The translations under genes were made by a program, and so were the position numbers. Below the pieces are notes generated by a model that searched no databases, was not told the origin of the DNA, and worked only from the letters and a program-made list of their open reading frames with translations. Positions 1 to 13,831 of a stretch of DNA of 64,000 nucleotides are shown in pieces. The DNA lies in NCBI GenBank assembly GCA_921293015.1, contig OV121091.1, forward strand, positions 39,354,839 to 39,418,838, written 5' to 3'. Every line of letters begins with the position of its first letter. The first letter of the stretch is position 1. This stretch comes from Phorcus lineatus (taxonomy: Eukaryota; Mollusca; Gastropoda; Trochida; Trochidae).

Positions 1-155
1 AAGATATAAGTTAAGGAATAACATTGTAAAAAGTTGATAGTTTCCTGTGCCCCTGGTGTTAACGTCAACTCTTAAAGATATAACTTAAGGAATAACTTTG
101 TAAAGTAAAAAGTTGATAGTTTCCTGTGCCCCTGGTGTTTATGGCAATTCTTCAA
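1..155. repeat. Tandem duplication, period about 74 bp
   Basis: The block beginning AAGATATAAGTTAAGGAATA at base 1 recurs from base 75, including TTGATAGTTTCCTGTGCCCC. The second copy has a 5-bp insertion. The left copy may be cut by the window edge. Confidence 0.85.
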
Positions 156-1080
156 TGTCAAGAACTATAGGATATCCTTAACCCTAACACGACCTCATTC
201 ATTGTTTTATTATATATTCCATTGGTTGGATCGGTGATATACTGTGTTGAAGATCCTATACATTGATAGTCCCGGTGGCTTACAATAGGCATTCAATACA
301 ATACCGCACTCCTTTTATTACAAGAAAATGTTTTTCTATAGCAATGAAAACTCACTAAACTTCAATTAATTCTCGGAAAGTTTACGTTGGTGTTGATACT
401 TTTGTGTAGATAAAAAAGATCGGTTCAAAACTTCCACAAAATGTTTAGGGGAATGACTGCTTTATGTTCCAAAAATGATTTAGAAAATTATGAAATGTAG
501 TTTCCCCGTTTGTAACGCTTAACCCAAATACCATATGTTAACATAATTTATTTGAATACCATTATCAAAATTAGACGAATAAGCGTAAAATAAAACTTAC
601 CTTGTAGAGTCATGGTTAATTCCAAAATGTCCAAGAGTGAGAAATTCGAAACCCCTCTCTAAATATCAATTAGTAGTTTTCCTTGTTCAGTCACACCTTT
701 GTTTCTTAACTGACGACATGCAAACGTCCGTGTTCTGAATAGAGTTGAATTGAACGGGTGTCTTTTAACCTGAGTGCTTCACTCAATGAAAAGAGTGATT
801 CAAGTAGACACGGGAGGTAACCGCTGGTAGCTATAATCCTATTTATATCGTTTTCAGAAGGGATATAATCCTTTTTTCATCCCCGTAGGAAGATCTAGCG
901 GGCCTGGTTCGTTTAGAACTGGGAACAGACTATCAAACTGGTCATTGTATTCGGAAACGATGTTGACCTCTGTGTTTGATAAGTGCTGTTTTGACAATAT
1001 TTAAATGTAGTGTTTCAAGTGTGAAAATCTGTTAAAATTATACAAAAATAACTCTTAGTCAGAACACGGATATTATAAGC
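156..1080. other. Non-coding, nothing recognised
   Basis: AT-rich sequence with no long open frame, RNA gene or repeat I can support. Confidence 0.6.
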
Positions 1081-1550
1081 TTAAAGAGCCACTCCGTGAT
1101 TTTCATAACATATTATTTACCTTTGATTCGAACCTAAATGTCATATGTGGTGATATAAAATCAAAACATCGTAACTTTTCATGTCCAAAAGACAATATAT
1201 ATGACAAATACTGGTTTTCCATAAAAATCTAAAACCAGCCTTATAAATGCACAGAGGTGTAGATATCACGTCCACTATACATGGATACTAGTTATATAAC
1301 CTAACAAACACTATCAACTCCTTACTGCCCTTCTGGCTGTTTCAGATAAGTGTCTAAAATTACGTTTGACTATTTGGCGCGCGCCACTGTCCGGTTTTCG
1401 ATCATAATTGCGACGTTCTACCCTCATATTGTCTCTGCAAAAATACCATTAAGCATTAAAATGTGTCTTTTTGGTAACAGTCGATACTTCGCGATCAAAT
1501 GATCAAGTTTGGCATATATGACCCCAACAACTCACGGAGTGGCTCTTTAA
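1081..1550. mobile_element. 470-bp MITE-like element with perfect 19-bp TIRs and TTAA edges
   Basis: Both ends carry TTAAAGAGCCACTCCGTGA as a perfect inverted repeat. TTAA at both outer edges could be the target duplication. No transposase is present. The interior contains a segment (about 1355-1405, GCGCGCCA near its centre) shared with related sequences at about 8050 and 26690. Confidence 0.85.
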
Positions 1551-2748
<1,198 letters not shown>

Positions 2749-3204
2749 AAAGATGGATACATATCTCTGCGGGAAAAGAATGGTATTAATGGAATATGCG
2801 TTACCTTATCGTACGTATTATCTAGAATTGTACACGTGCTTCACGTTGTATGAAAATTATTTCAAGAGCTAAAGAAGAAACGTCAAGTTTACAATCGACG
2901 GGTGCCCACCCGTACAGCAGCACTGAAGAGAACAATAAGGGTGGAAGTCAGTTTAAGTTTCTGCTATCAGATGTCAGTTTGCCCGGTAGAACCGGGATCT
3001 GGATTAGCATCAAGTGAGGGGCTGAATTCCTGTTTTCCATTCACACTAACACTCACGCACCCTGTTGCATGAAGGAAGTTTTAAACTACCTCCAAACAGT
3101 TGATAATTTTTTATTGACTTATTTGATTAGACAAATTTGTAATCGAAGATTGTGTTGTATCCGCATGTCTTTGGGCATTTGACCATACGTGTGTCATGTG
3201 AATA

Positions 3205-5597
3205 TCAATGGATGCACGCTCACATTCAGTTTACATGTTATAATTGGCATGTCCCATATGCCTACATATGCACTTTGCTGAAGGTGCTAGCTCACTTTCA
3301 GTTTACATTTTATTATTGGCATGTCCCATATGCCTACATATGCACATTTGCTGCAGGTGCACGGTCACATTCAGTTTACATTTTATTATTGGCATGTCCC
3401 ATATGCCTACATATGCACATTTGCTGCAGGTGCACGGTCACATTCAGTTTACATTTTATTATTGGCATGACCCATATGCTTACATATGCACATTTGCTGC
3501 AGGTGCACGCTCACATTCAGTTTACATGTTATTATTGGCATGACCCATATGCCTACATATGCACATTTGCTGCAGGTGCACGCTCACATTCAGTTTACAT
3601 GTTATTATTGGCATGACCCATATGCTTACATATGCACATTTGCTGCAGGTGCACGCTCACATTCAGTTTACATGTTATTATTGGCATGACCCATATGCTT
3701 ACATATGCACATTTGCTGCAGGTGCACGCTCACATTCAGTTTACATGTTATTATTGGCATGACCCATATGCTTACATATGCACATTTGCTGCAGGTGCAC
3801 GCTCACATTCAGTTTACATGTTATTATTGGCATGACCCATATGCTTACATATGCACATTTGCTGCAGGTGCACGCTCACATTCAGTTTACATGTTATTAT
3901 TGGCATGACCCATATGCTTACATATGCACATTTGCTGCAGGTGCACGCTCACATTCAGTTTACATGTTATTATTGGCATGACCCATATGCTTACATATGC
4001 ACATTTGCTGCAGGTGCACGCTCACATTCAGTTTACATGTTATTATTGGCATGACCCATATGCTTACATATGCACATTTGCTGCAGGTGCACGCTCACAT
4101 TCAGTTTACATGTTATTATTGGCATGACCCATATGCTTACATATGCACATTTGCTGCAGGTGCACGGTCACATTCAGTTTACATGTTATTATTGGCATGA
4201 CCCATATGCTTACATATGCACATTTGCTGCAGGTGCACGGTCACATTCAGTTTACATGTTATTATTGGTATGACCCATATGCCTACATATGCACATTTGC
4301 TGCAGGTGCACGCTCACATTCAGTTTACATGTTATTATTGGCATGACCCATATGCTTACATATGCACATTTGCTGCAGGTGCACGGTCACATTCAGTTTA
4401 CATGTTATTATTGGCATGACCCATATGCCTACATATGCACATTTGCTGCAGGTGCATGCTCACATTCAGTTTACATGTTATTATTGGCATGACCCATATG
4501 CCTACATATGCACATTTGCTGCAGGTGCACGCTCACATTCAGTTTACATGTTATTATTCGCATGACCCATATGCCTACATATGCACATTTGCTGCAGGTG
4601 CACGCTCACATTCAGTTTACATGTTATTATTGGCATGTCCCATATGCTTACATATGCACATTTGCTGCAGGTGCACGCTCACATTCAGTTTACATGTTAT
4701 TATTCGCATGACCCATATGCCTACATATGCACATTTGCTGCAGGTGCACGCTCACATTCAGTTTACATGTTATTATTGGCATGTCCCATATGCTTACATA
4801 TGCACATTTGCTGCAGGTGCACGCTCACATTCAGTTTACATGTTATTATTGGCATGACCCATATGCCTACATATGCACATTTGCTGCAGGTGCACGCTCA
4901 CATTCAGTTTACATGTTATTATTGGCATGACCCATATGCCTACATATGCACATTTGCTGCAGGTGCACGCTCACATTCAGTTTACATGTTATTATTGGCA
5001 TGACCCATATGCCTACATATGCACATTTGCTGCAGGTGCACGCTCACATTCAGTTTACATGTTATTATTGGCATGATCCATATGCCTACATATGCACATT
5101 TGCTGCAGGTGCACGCTCACATTCAGTTTACATTTTATTATTGGCATGACCCATATGCTTACATATGCACATTTGCTGCAGGTGCACGCTCACATTCAGT
5201 TTACATGTTATTATTGGCATGACCCATATGCTTACATATGCACATTTGCTGCAGGTGCACGGTCACATTCAGTTTACATGTTATTATTGGCATGACCCAT
5301 ATGCTTACATATGCACATTTGCTGCAGGTGCACGCTCACATTCAGTTTACATGTTATTATTGGCATGACCCATATGCTTACATATGCACATTTGCTGCAG
5401 GTGCACGCTCACATTCAGTTTACATGTTATTATTGGCATGACCCATATGCTTACATATGCACATTTGCTGCAGGTGCACGGTCACATTCAGTTTACATGT
5501 TATTATTGGCATGACCCATATGCTTACATATGCACATTTGCTGCAGGTGCACGCTCACATTCAGTTTACATGTTATTATTGGCATGACCCATATGCC
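3205..5597. repeat. 73-bp satellite array, about 33 copies
   Basis: The unit contains CTGCAGGTGCACGCTCACAT and CATATGCTTACATATGCACA and repeats every 73 bp. Copies differ at a few recurring positions (CGGTCAC/CGCTCAC, GACCC/GTCCC, GCCTAC/GCTTAC). The first copies are the most diverged. Many overlapping 67-codon frames are by-products of a 73-bp period. Confidence 0.96.
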
Positions 5598-6949
5598 TGC
5601 TTACATGTATGCCATATACTGGTCCCATACGATACCATTCTCTCTTTAATACGCATGCAATTATTGGAAAAATCTCACGGGTGGACTAAGGTGAAAGATA
5701 GAAGCGCTCTAGCGTTGTCTCCATGTGGATTTGACCCTATTGTAACTGTTTCCTTTCAGACAAGACGGTAGGATACCTAAGATGGCTATCAGTCTCCAAA
5801 GCCTGTACTTAATGACAGACACTGTGGTTTTCATATTCTTTCAAGTTTGAAAGGAACAAGGACGGTGTGTGTGCATTCAAAATTCTTTCTGTCCATGTGC
5901 AGAATTTCAGGTCGCAAGCATTTATGATAAGTGCACATTTGCAAAAAGATATTTGTCGAAAGATGTGTGAAAATGAAATAGTTGAAGATGATATAATTAC
6001 TAAACCAGGTGTGCAATGAGAATGATTCATATTGACAGGTGATGCATGGGGTTCCTAAGGGTCATCATATTGAGCACATCGTGTGGTGATACACTGTGTT
6101 CCTTTACTTCATGATTCAAATATAAATTCATTCAACACATTTCTATATCCAAATTTTGTTCGCAAAAACTTTCTTTTTTAACTTTGTCAAAATATTTTTA
6201 TGCGCATTAGAAATGAACTTCAAACACTCGAGAATTTTAGTAGCCTCATTTTTCCAGCGTAAACATGACTTCACCGACGCGGGTGAAACAAACCCTTGAC
6301 AATCGAATATCTATTTCCTCGTATACTTTCTCTTATATAGCTTCTATTTCAGGTATAGCCATATAAGGATCATCCAATCTGCGATAAGGTGAAGTACCCG
6401 GATGAGGGAGTGTCGGGTGTTCTACTCTAAATCGAAGTAGTTTCAAGGAGGGGTAAACTTCACGAATTGGTCTTGTGACCCAACTTAATTGCAAAATAAT
6501 TGTAGTATGAAGATAACGTTAACTGAAAAACTGCTTTTATTACATTTACATTTACATTTACATTATATCTACTGTGATTTCTTCAACAGTGTGATTAATG
6601 CATACTTTTTAAATCCTCTTTTCAATTCTACCTTAATAACTAACTGCATCACTTATTCTTTGAATGGCATGGAATGATAAGATGCATTGTAATGGTATCA
6701 TATAAAGTAAAAAGTATGTCACTACAAATGCCTTGTTTCATTCTTCTGATTAGCAACGATCTTTTTTGGTAAGTTCCAGATTCAATGGTCAGTTTATGAT
6801 TCAGTTTCTGGTAAACTATCTCACTGTGTGAATAATGAGATTTAATGCAGCCTATGGGATCACCGCAACCTGACAATATGGCATTAAAGGAATCAGTTGA
6901 CCACCGTGGTAATCAAATAGTTGACTATGAGTTCTTTCCATGCAACTGT
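5598..6949. other. Non-coding, nothing recognised
   Basis: No gene, RNA or clear repeat apart from a short TTACAT run near 6541. Confidence 0.55.
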
Positions 6950-7060
6950 TCAAAGATCACAGAGTTTGTTGTGGCGTAAATCATGTCAAACTTCATAAAT
7001 AATTATGTTATTTAATCGACAAGAAGTGGTTGTTTCTAAAAATTAACATCTCAATATATG
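6950..7060. mobile_element. Decayed fragment of the TTAA/AGGGCCAC repeat family
   Basis: CACAGAGTTTGTTGT, AAACTTCATAAAT and AGAAGTGGTTGTTTC occur in the same order as in the inverted copy ending at 8266 and in the copy at 26517. Confidence 0.55.
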
Positions 7061-7322
7061 ATTTATACAAGATACACGATTTATTATCGAAAACAGTTAC
7101 TCAAACGTAATTATGGAAATTTATTTATAGCAGACACGTAGAAAGATATGGGTTGGTATTGCTTAGTAGATTATTTAACTAATATGCATGTAAATAGATC
7201 GCAAACAAATTCTACTTCTGAATATTTATATGGCCGTTTCTATTTTTCAATCGAAAATATGAAAATGTCATCATTTTTACCTTCAGGAAATAAACTTTGA
7301 ATATAACTCATATCATTTGACT

Positions 7323-7826
7323 TTTTTGGCTCTATTGAGGCCACATACAGAATTCCTTAAACATATTTTGTGTCACTTTAAAGGGGCAATAGCACCGTTT
7401 TTGACAACTTTATTTCTTGAAATTTTCCCAAATAAACATTAATTTATGCTCAATCTATTATCTTTAGAGGTCCAAAATATCTCATTACTGACACCGACCA
7501 TCCGTAGTCATAGAGGAAATAATCAAGCATCAAGTTAAACCCACTGGCGGCCATTTTTTGTCTGAACACCTTTGTATCATTTGCGGTAGGGAAATGGATT
7601 AACATAGCTTAAGCGATCATAGTACGTTCGTTTAAAAACTCGTTCTTTTGATTGAAAACCATTGTTTTTTCGTTCCCGCGAGATCACTTTATTTATTTGT
7701 AACAACACGTGCTACTGCCCCTTTAAATGCAAGCTGAACAACCTTATTAACAAGTTCAACATTGCATTAAAGTGACACAGAGCATGTTTGAGGATTTTTT
7801 ATGTTCCTTAAATAAGAGCCAAAATA
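7323..7826. mobile_element. Palindromic element with about 55-bp imperfect terminal inverted repeats
   Basis: The left arm (7323-7382) starts TTTTTGGCTCTATTGAGG and ends TTGTGTCACTTTAA. The right arm (7768-7826), reverse-complemented, starts TTTGGCTCTTATTTAAGG and ends CTGTGTCACTTTAA. The inner part is occupied by another TIR element (7378-7728). Confidence 0.65.
7378..7728. mobile_element. Nested 350-bp MITE-like element, 18-bp TIRs, TTAA edges
   Basis: TTTAAAGGGGCAATAGCA at the left is matched in inverted orientation by TGCTACTGCCCCTTTAAA at the right with one mismatch. There is no coding capacity. Confidence 0.75.
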
Positions 7827-7829
7827 CCA

Positions 7830-8266
7830 TAACTATGTCCTCAATTAATTTCAAATCGCCTACCTAACTCGCACCTTTATCTCCAAAATTCCCAAATTGC
7901 GCTACTGTTATGTTTTCAATGATAAATGAAAAGTGGCAATATAAATTTTAGATCGTCGAAATTCTGCGTACATTTAACACGTATGTTAGTTGAAAGTCCT
8001 AATCAACACTACCAATCCATATCTACATTTATGTCTGCTGTAAATAAGTTTCAAAAATTACGTTTGAGTCATTGACGCGCGTCATTGTCAGGTTTTCGTT
8101 CACCAATCGAGACTTTAACCAGTTTATTGTCACTATACCGAATTAATAAGCACTAAGATGCTAATGTTTGGAAACAACCACCACTTCTCGATAAAATAAC
8201 ACCAGTTATGAAGTTTAGCATATTTGACTTCAACAACATACATTTACTCTGAGGCCCTTTAACGAA
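7830..8266. mobile_element. Partial copy of the TTAA/AGGGCCAC family
   Basis: It ends TTACTCTGAGGCCCTTTAA. The interior (GACGCGCGTCA, CAGTTTATTGTCACTATA, ACTTCTCGATAAAATAACA) is collinear, reversed, with 26517-26710. The left end is not found. Confidence 0.6.
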
Positions 8267-9109
8267 TGTAAAAGAATCGGTTGAGCTCATCATGGCCCTA
8301 AGACTCCATGACCTATAATTCTGGCGTTTCCTTGTAAACAAGCTCTACCATTGTCGCCACTATTATAAAAATGACGCAAGGGATAATTTTGAATTTAGAA
8401 CTTGTACAAAAATAATATATTGTTATTAATCATTCAAGCGATGTTACATTCTAGGGACACAATCAGACCATCTCACTTAACAAACAAAAACACAACGAAA
8501 CTGTGCACCACCTTCTAGATTGGCATTTTCAAAACAGCAGGATACATGTATGAGTATCATTACACTTTAAATCTTAATTCTTTTAAGGTAACTTTTATCT
8601 GTTGAGACTGTGTCCCACTTTCGTGTCAATGATTCAACTGGAAAAGAAACAAAATCCCAATACAATTGGCCCACAGAAAGGAGGAGAAATTCCAACATGT
8701 TCTCTGGGCGACCTCGTGTCACCCTACCCTGCTGTCTCTCTCTAGCTGTCAGCCCTTACCGGGTGTCCTCGTGGTTCTACGTGAACCTACCCCTCCCCCT
8801 GCCACTGTGTATTGTTCTTTCATAACACTTGACTACCCCGTTTCACCTCACTGAACAGTGTTACCCGAGTAGGCTCAATCTGGGGACAAGCAGAGGTCAA
8901 AGTGGGGACAGGATTTTTCTAGAGTCGGTTAGTGATGTGCGGAGGTCAATATTGAGTGAGGACATGGTCCAGCATGATCTTCTTTGAAATATTGATAATA
9001 TGTAGGGTGGAACAGAGCACGAAAATCGGTTCTAGAAAAGTAAAAAATGGACAAAATCTGAGCAGTGATTTGGTCTTGTTGAATACAATTCGCGTGAATA
9101 GAGGCCAAA
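8267..9109. other. Non-coding, nothing recognised
   Basis: 8690-8900 is somewhat GC-richer, but no frame shows a recognisable domain. Confidence 0.5.
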
Positions 9110-9225
9110 CTCGCTTCATATTGTCTTGCATTATATATGGATTTTTAGATATTGCAAAATAAATTCGTTTCATATTGTCTCGCATTATATATCATATGGA
9201 TTTTTAGATATTGCAAACTAAATTC
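9110..9225. repeat. Short tandem duplication, about 57-62 bp
   Basis: TTCATATTGTCTTGCATTAT ... GGATTTTTAGATATTGCAAA occurs twice; the second copy has a CATAT insertion. Confidence 0.8.
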
Positions 9226-9589
9226 GAAAAATTGAGAAAAGAAAATGGTTTAAGGGGTGGGGGAATATACGTATGTGAGAGTCAATTTAAACTCTTTGAG
9301 GTCAGATCGTGTTGAATAAGGTTAACAAATTACGTCTATTACTCTTTGAAAAATGATTTTTAAATTTCTGTATATTTAAAAAAAAATAGATAAATCAAAG
9401 GTACCAACGATTAGCTAAAATCAGTTAGAAATTATTGCAATTAACGAATGAAACAATAGAGCCATGGGCTCTGAAGCTCAATAGTCCTTCAGGTGTTGAT
9501 GCTCAAGACTAAGATACAACCGTTAGATCTTCAGGTGAAATAGTCAAGTGCCAATGCGTTAGATAAGATGTCTTTAACTAAGTCTTACA

Positions 9590-10625
9590 TAAGAATCCTA
9601 TTTGTTGACTTTTCCTTTGCGTTTAACACCATTCAACCGCATATCATGATAAAGAAACTTTTGCACATATGCGTCAATTCCAATCTAATTAAATGTATTG
9701 ACAATTATCTTGTGGACAGAAAGTAGTATATGAAGGTTAGCAGGACCGTCTCAAGTACACGATATGTTATCACTGGAGCGCCGCAAGGCTGTGTAATGTC
9801 ACCTGTCCTTACACCCTCTATACTAACGATTGTGTAAGTTCTAATTCAACCTGTTCAACAATAAAGTTTGCAGATGCCGCTGCAATAATAGGAAAACTAA
9901 ACAACGATATTTCTGAACAGCTTTATAGAGATGACATAATCAATTTCACAACTTGGTGCACAGATAACTAATTACTATTAAATGTCACCAAAACGAAGGA
10001 CTTTCGAAGTAAACCATCTAAAATGATTCCAGTGAGGATAAACGGTGAATGCGTTGAGACTGTGTCGGAATATAAATATTTAGGTACCGTCATTGACTCG
10101 AAGTTGAACTGGAACTCTAATATTGCAGCGTTGTGTAACAAATGTCTTCAACGTCTTCATCTCATGCGTAAACTCAGATCTTTCAATGTAAACTCCTCTG
10201 CCATGTCAACATTTTATAAAGCATTTATTCAAAATATTTTAACATTCTCATTCCACTGACGGTACGGGTCTCTCTGTTCAATTGAAATCAAAAGGTAACA
10301 AAATTGTAAACATTACGGGTAAGATCGCTGGTGTCAAGTTTGACTGTTTAATTGATATATATGAGCGGCAGATCGTAAATCAAGCTTTTAGAATTATATC
10401 TGACCCAACTCACTACCTACATTCGGAATATCACCTTCTCCCCTCAGGCCGCCGCTACAAAGTTCCAGTATTGAAAACTAAGAGAGCGCGTACATCTTTC
10501 ATTCCAAACACAGTATCTCTATTAAATAAATGTGAAAATAATTGATTCATGTACTGATATAAAAAAAGCTTTGTTGGTGCAAAACAAATTCCTGGAAAGG
10601 CAATAAAGTATTATTATCATTATTA
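9590..10625 (+). pseudogene. Dead non-LTR retrotransposon, reverse transcriptase 3' portion
   Basis: Broken frames read LFVDFSFAFNTIQPHIMIKKL, then VITGAPQGCVMSPVL, KFADAA (the place of the F-A-D-D catalytic box, with the second Asp lost), MIPVRINGECVETVSEYKYL-GTVIDSKLNW, RQIVNQAFRIISDPTHYLHS, and SFIPNTVSLLNK. This is the order of a CR1/L2-like reverse transcriptase and its C-terminal region. Multiple stops and frameshifts are present. A tail of ATTATTATCATTATTA at about 10607-10625 resembles the short-repeat tails of such elements. Clade is inferred. Confidence 0.82.
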
Positions 10626-10925
10626 AAACTTTGAAATATCATATTCCTTCATTCATGATACACAATAGAAAACAAAATTTAAAAATTGAGCAGTTAGGGA
10701 GTGACTATATTTTGATTCATTTACACTTTCTTAAACATTTGCTTTCACTTATCTTGTGGAAATAATCTGTGTTCACTAAATGCACCCCTGCCAAGCCCAT
10801 TTTATTGATGGTAGGACAAAGAAATTAACACATCCTAAGCTTCAGTATATAAAGATAGAGAGAATATGAGATTGCATCGATGGTTAATTGAAACATGCGA
10901 AAGAAGATTTAAGGTTGGACACCCT
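10626..10925. other. Non-coding, nothing recognised
   Basis: AT-rich, no supported feature. Confidence 0.5.
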
Positions 10926-11220
10926 GCTACGCCCATGTTTGAATGGAGGTCAACACCAAAGTTACAGGTTTAAGTCTCAATGTCAGAAAGATATTACTTA
11001 AAATATTTCAGCTTCTTATTCCAATTGGTTTTCGAGAAGATGAGTTTTTAAGATCTTTGGGAAAATGCTTGCAACACCCAGGGGGTAATCCTCATATGTA
11101 CAAATTCGGATCGCCTAGGTGTCAGGTACATCCTCAACAAAATTTCAGCTCTTTGGGTGCAGCAGTTTTTGAGATAACTCGGAAAACGGACATCGGGCCA
11201 TGCCATAAGCCCATCTGACC
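10926..11220. repeat. Possible interspersed repeat fragment
   Basis: Text such as AATTTCAGCTCTTTGGG and CTTATTCCAATTGGTTTTCG resembles, loosely, AGATTTCAGCTTTCCAATG at about 15130. The 91-codon open frame here has no recognisable domain. Copy number cannot be checked here. Confidence 0.3.
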
Positions 11221-12120
11221 TTTCAGGTTAACTCTGCGTTAAACAGTGAATAGCTGTACTAGAGTTGCAGTAAGCGATAAGGACAAGCCACACACTGGTC
11301 GTCAATTTAATGCCACCACAGAGAAAACGAACGCTGTGATCAAATGATAATGTGAAAAGGGCGTGTGACCATTACAAACTAAGTTGCTGCTACGTAAAAC
11401 ATCATTTGACCGAATTATATACGCCTTGAGCATTAACATATGAATAAAGTATCGGCACGTTGGGTCCTTAGGATGTTATCTGAAGACTAATGCCATGCAG
11501 ACCCAGAACCATATAGATGTATGGCTGCTACAGGACAGCTTCAGCAAAGATTGCAGTCACTGCAAATGAGGACTGTGGGTTAAGATTTCACTTCCTTTCT
11601 CCGATCTAGCCCACTCAGCCTTCTTCCTTCAACTTGACTGGAATGGAAGAATTCCTGCTCGACAAGTAGGGTCACGTGACAATCAATGGTTTTCATATGG
11701 ATTGAAGATGTTAGGAAAACGCTGGACCAAATGCATTGAGGTCAGGTGGTGATCATGTTGACATTCAAAAGGTAAACAGTTTAAGGTTTCCATATTCAGG
11801 CCAGGACTTCTTGGGACAACCCTCGTACACCGATATCTTTAAATAATACTTGACAGGCTTGCTAGATAAATATCTACTTTTGAAAGTCGTATCTAAAACC
11901 CCAGTAATGGTAGCATAAGCCTGGATTTACAATGTATTAAACCAATGGTTCGCTGATGAGCCAATGGTGAGGCCCCTTGTACCCGATGGCAACCTTTACT
12001 GCTGGATTAGGTTTGACGTTAACATGGTGATAAAATGTGTCTCTGATAATGTACGAACGGTAGCTACTAATACACGTGTTAAATTGTTTGTATGCAATTT
12101 ACTAACACATTAAGAAACAA
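11221..12120. other. Non-coding, nothing recognised
   Basis: No gene or repeat that I can support. Confidence 0.5.
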
Positions 12121-12144
12121 GTTTAATGCAAATGCAAAGTATTG

Positions 12145-12150
12145 TTTATT
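12145..12150 (-). promoter_or_regulatory. Candidate poly(A) signal AATAAA
   Basis: On the minus strand AATAAA lies in TTATTTAATAAACAATAC, 118 bp after the TAA of the candidate terminal exon. It is the only AATAAA suitably placed after either candidate 3' exon. Confidence 0.4.
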
Positions 12151-12267
12151 AAATAAGTTCTTACAAATTATAATTGAAATATCGGAAGAATGTACACGTG
12201 TATCACATATGTAAAAATCAATAATAAACAATGGTATATCTTATATACGGAATAATAAAGGCTGACT

Positions 12268-12424
12268 TTACTGACACTCATGTGCACCGGTAATATTGCC
12301 ACAGAGGGTTGCGGTCACTTCTTCGCTCTTGTCGGGATCATCTTGGAGTAATGTCTCTCTAGGGAGCGTTTGGAATGCTGTTGGCATACGAAGAACAATG
12401 GTTTTGATCGTCAGGTAGCTATTT
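12268..12424 (-). CDS. Candidate terminal exon with poly(A) signal downstream
   Basis: The acceptor CATGCAG| is followed by one base and 51 open codons to a TAA at 12268-12270: ...YLTIKTIVLRMPTAFQTLPR, ETLLQDDPDKSEEVTATLCG, NITGAHECQ. Base composition is clearly richer in GC than the surroundings, and an AATAAA lies 118 bp downstream. Phase 2 entry would accept the CT|GTGATA donor of the 13.8-kb candidate. It could be the mucin's last exon or the end of another minus-strand gene. An alternative acceptor farther upstream (TTTAG|) is possible. Confidence 0.35.
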
Positions 12425-13743
12425 CTGCATGTGCCAGTGATTTTGAATACTTCTAAACACTACGATAGAGCATCGATGTTTCAAGTAATGGCATGGTTGA
12501 ACATTTACTCGTGCTATTTGCTAATAACGTTCATTGTAGCAACCCACAGACGGTATCAGATAGTGAAATGTATTGTGGAAACCCTCTACGTATCGCATAC
12601 CTTGTAGTTCCCTCGAAACTGGATACAATAATTGCTATGCAAGCTGAATAAAGGAATATCGTGTAGTCATTGTGTTTGCCCTGCGTCCTTTATCCATCTT
12701 TACAAAAAATACATAAAGCTAACGAAGGTATTTTCATACGACATAACATCACAGTGACGGCAGTGCGGTGCCGACCAACATTTAATATTATAAAAGCTAA
12801 TCGCACTGTGTTCTCTATATACGGTATTTAAAAATGTTACTGAAATGCTAAAGGTACAAAAAATTGCAAACATTTCATACAAAATATTTACAAGCCAAGA
12901 AGAAAAATTCGAAAAATCAATGCGCATAGAAATTTTCCACAGTGCGGAAGATTCTCTCTATGTTAATACTGCTTTTAAGAGGCACAAATGTCATTTGCCT
13001 TTTTTGTTTCTAGAAATTTGTAGACATCAAATAAGGATTAGATTTTAAAAACATAATTCAATGTAAACATCTTGTTTGGTAGAGAGTTCCAAAGAGAACG
13101 TCAGTATATTGCACGTGACAATGTTGCATAAATCATTATACAGAAAACGTATTTCTATCACGAATCAAAGGAATGATAAAAAAAGGTAAGAATAAGATTA
13201 TAACTATGTGCATTATAATATGTGACATAGGATATAATAAAACAGGCCAGTATGGTATGCTATGGTATGATATTTAGTTATTAGATATTTTACAAGTGAC
13301 ATATTCACCAATGTTGTTCTTTCGAATTGATTCTAAATTGAGTGTTTGATGAAAGCAAGGCAAATTTACAACGACCTTAAAGATGTCCCAAACTTGATCG
13401 ATGGGGAGAAGAACCTAAATATGATATGCAAATACAGAACATGACAAATGAATTTTCGCTGTGACAATAAATCAAATAAAAAATAAATGTACAAGTCAAG
13501 TATCACGTGTTTAGGAATGTTTTTAAGAAATACACTTCCATTTGATTTATGACAACGTAACAAATAACTGAAAAAGACGTTGGGAGACGAACGCCAAGAC
13601 GTTTAAAACGATTTATACTGATAAGTTAACATAACGAAACTACTTGAATATACTATTTGACATTGATATTATGCATAACGAAGTGAAACGCAATAAAGGG
13701 TGTGTCGAAGAACACATATGCATAGGTGCGTCTGTACAGTTTA

Positions 13744-13831
13744 TCACAGCTGTTTAAGGCGAGGGCCAAAATAACTTTCCCCAGAGTCTCTCCACGAAAA
13801 TTCAAGGTCTTTGCTTCGGAGAGTGAGAATC
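13744..13831 (-). CDS. Candidate 3' exon of the mucin tail
   Basis: After the acceptor CAATTTCAG|, the frame ILTLRSKDLEFSWRDSGESY-FGPRLKQL runs to a stop at 13744-13746. This frame needs a phase-2 donor upstream. A 38-nt candidate exon at 14044-14081 (ATAG| ... CG|GTAAAG, phase 0 to 2) would supply it. Joined directly to exon 33 instead, the tail would read DSHSPKQRP and stop at 13802. No AATAAA follows, so this may be internal, using CT|GTGATA at 13748. Confidence 0.3.

Noticed and set aside
3205..5597. Possible CRISPR-like array
   Set aside because: Units are contiguous 73-mers without unique spacers, and the DNA is clearly eukaryotic.
3152..5771. Many overlapping 67-140-codon frames (MHICCRCTLTFSLH...)
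   Set aside because: A 73-bp satellite shifts frame each unit, so every third unit repeats the same frame. This is a repeat artefact.
6649..9185. Various 60-80-codon frames on both strands
   Set aside because: Their lengths are expected by chance in AT-rich DNA. Several overlap repeat copies and none shows a motif.
10943..11218. 91-codon plus-strand frame as a gene
   Set aside because: No domain and partial resemblance to repeat text elsewhere in the window; treated as a possible interspersed repeat.
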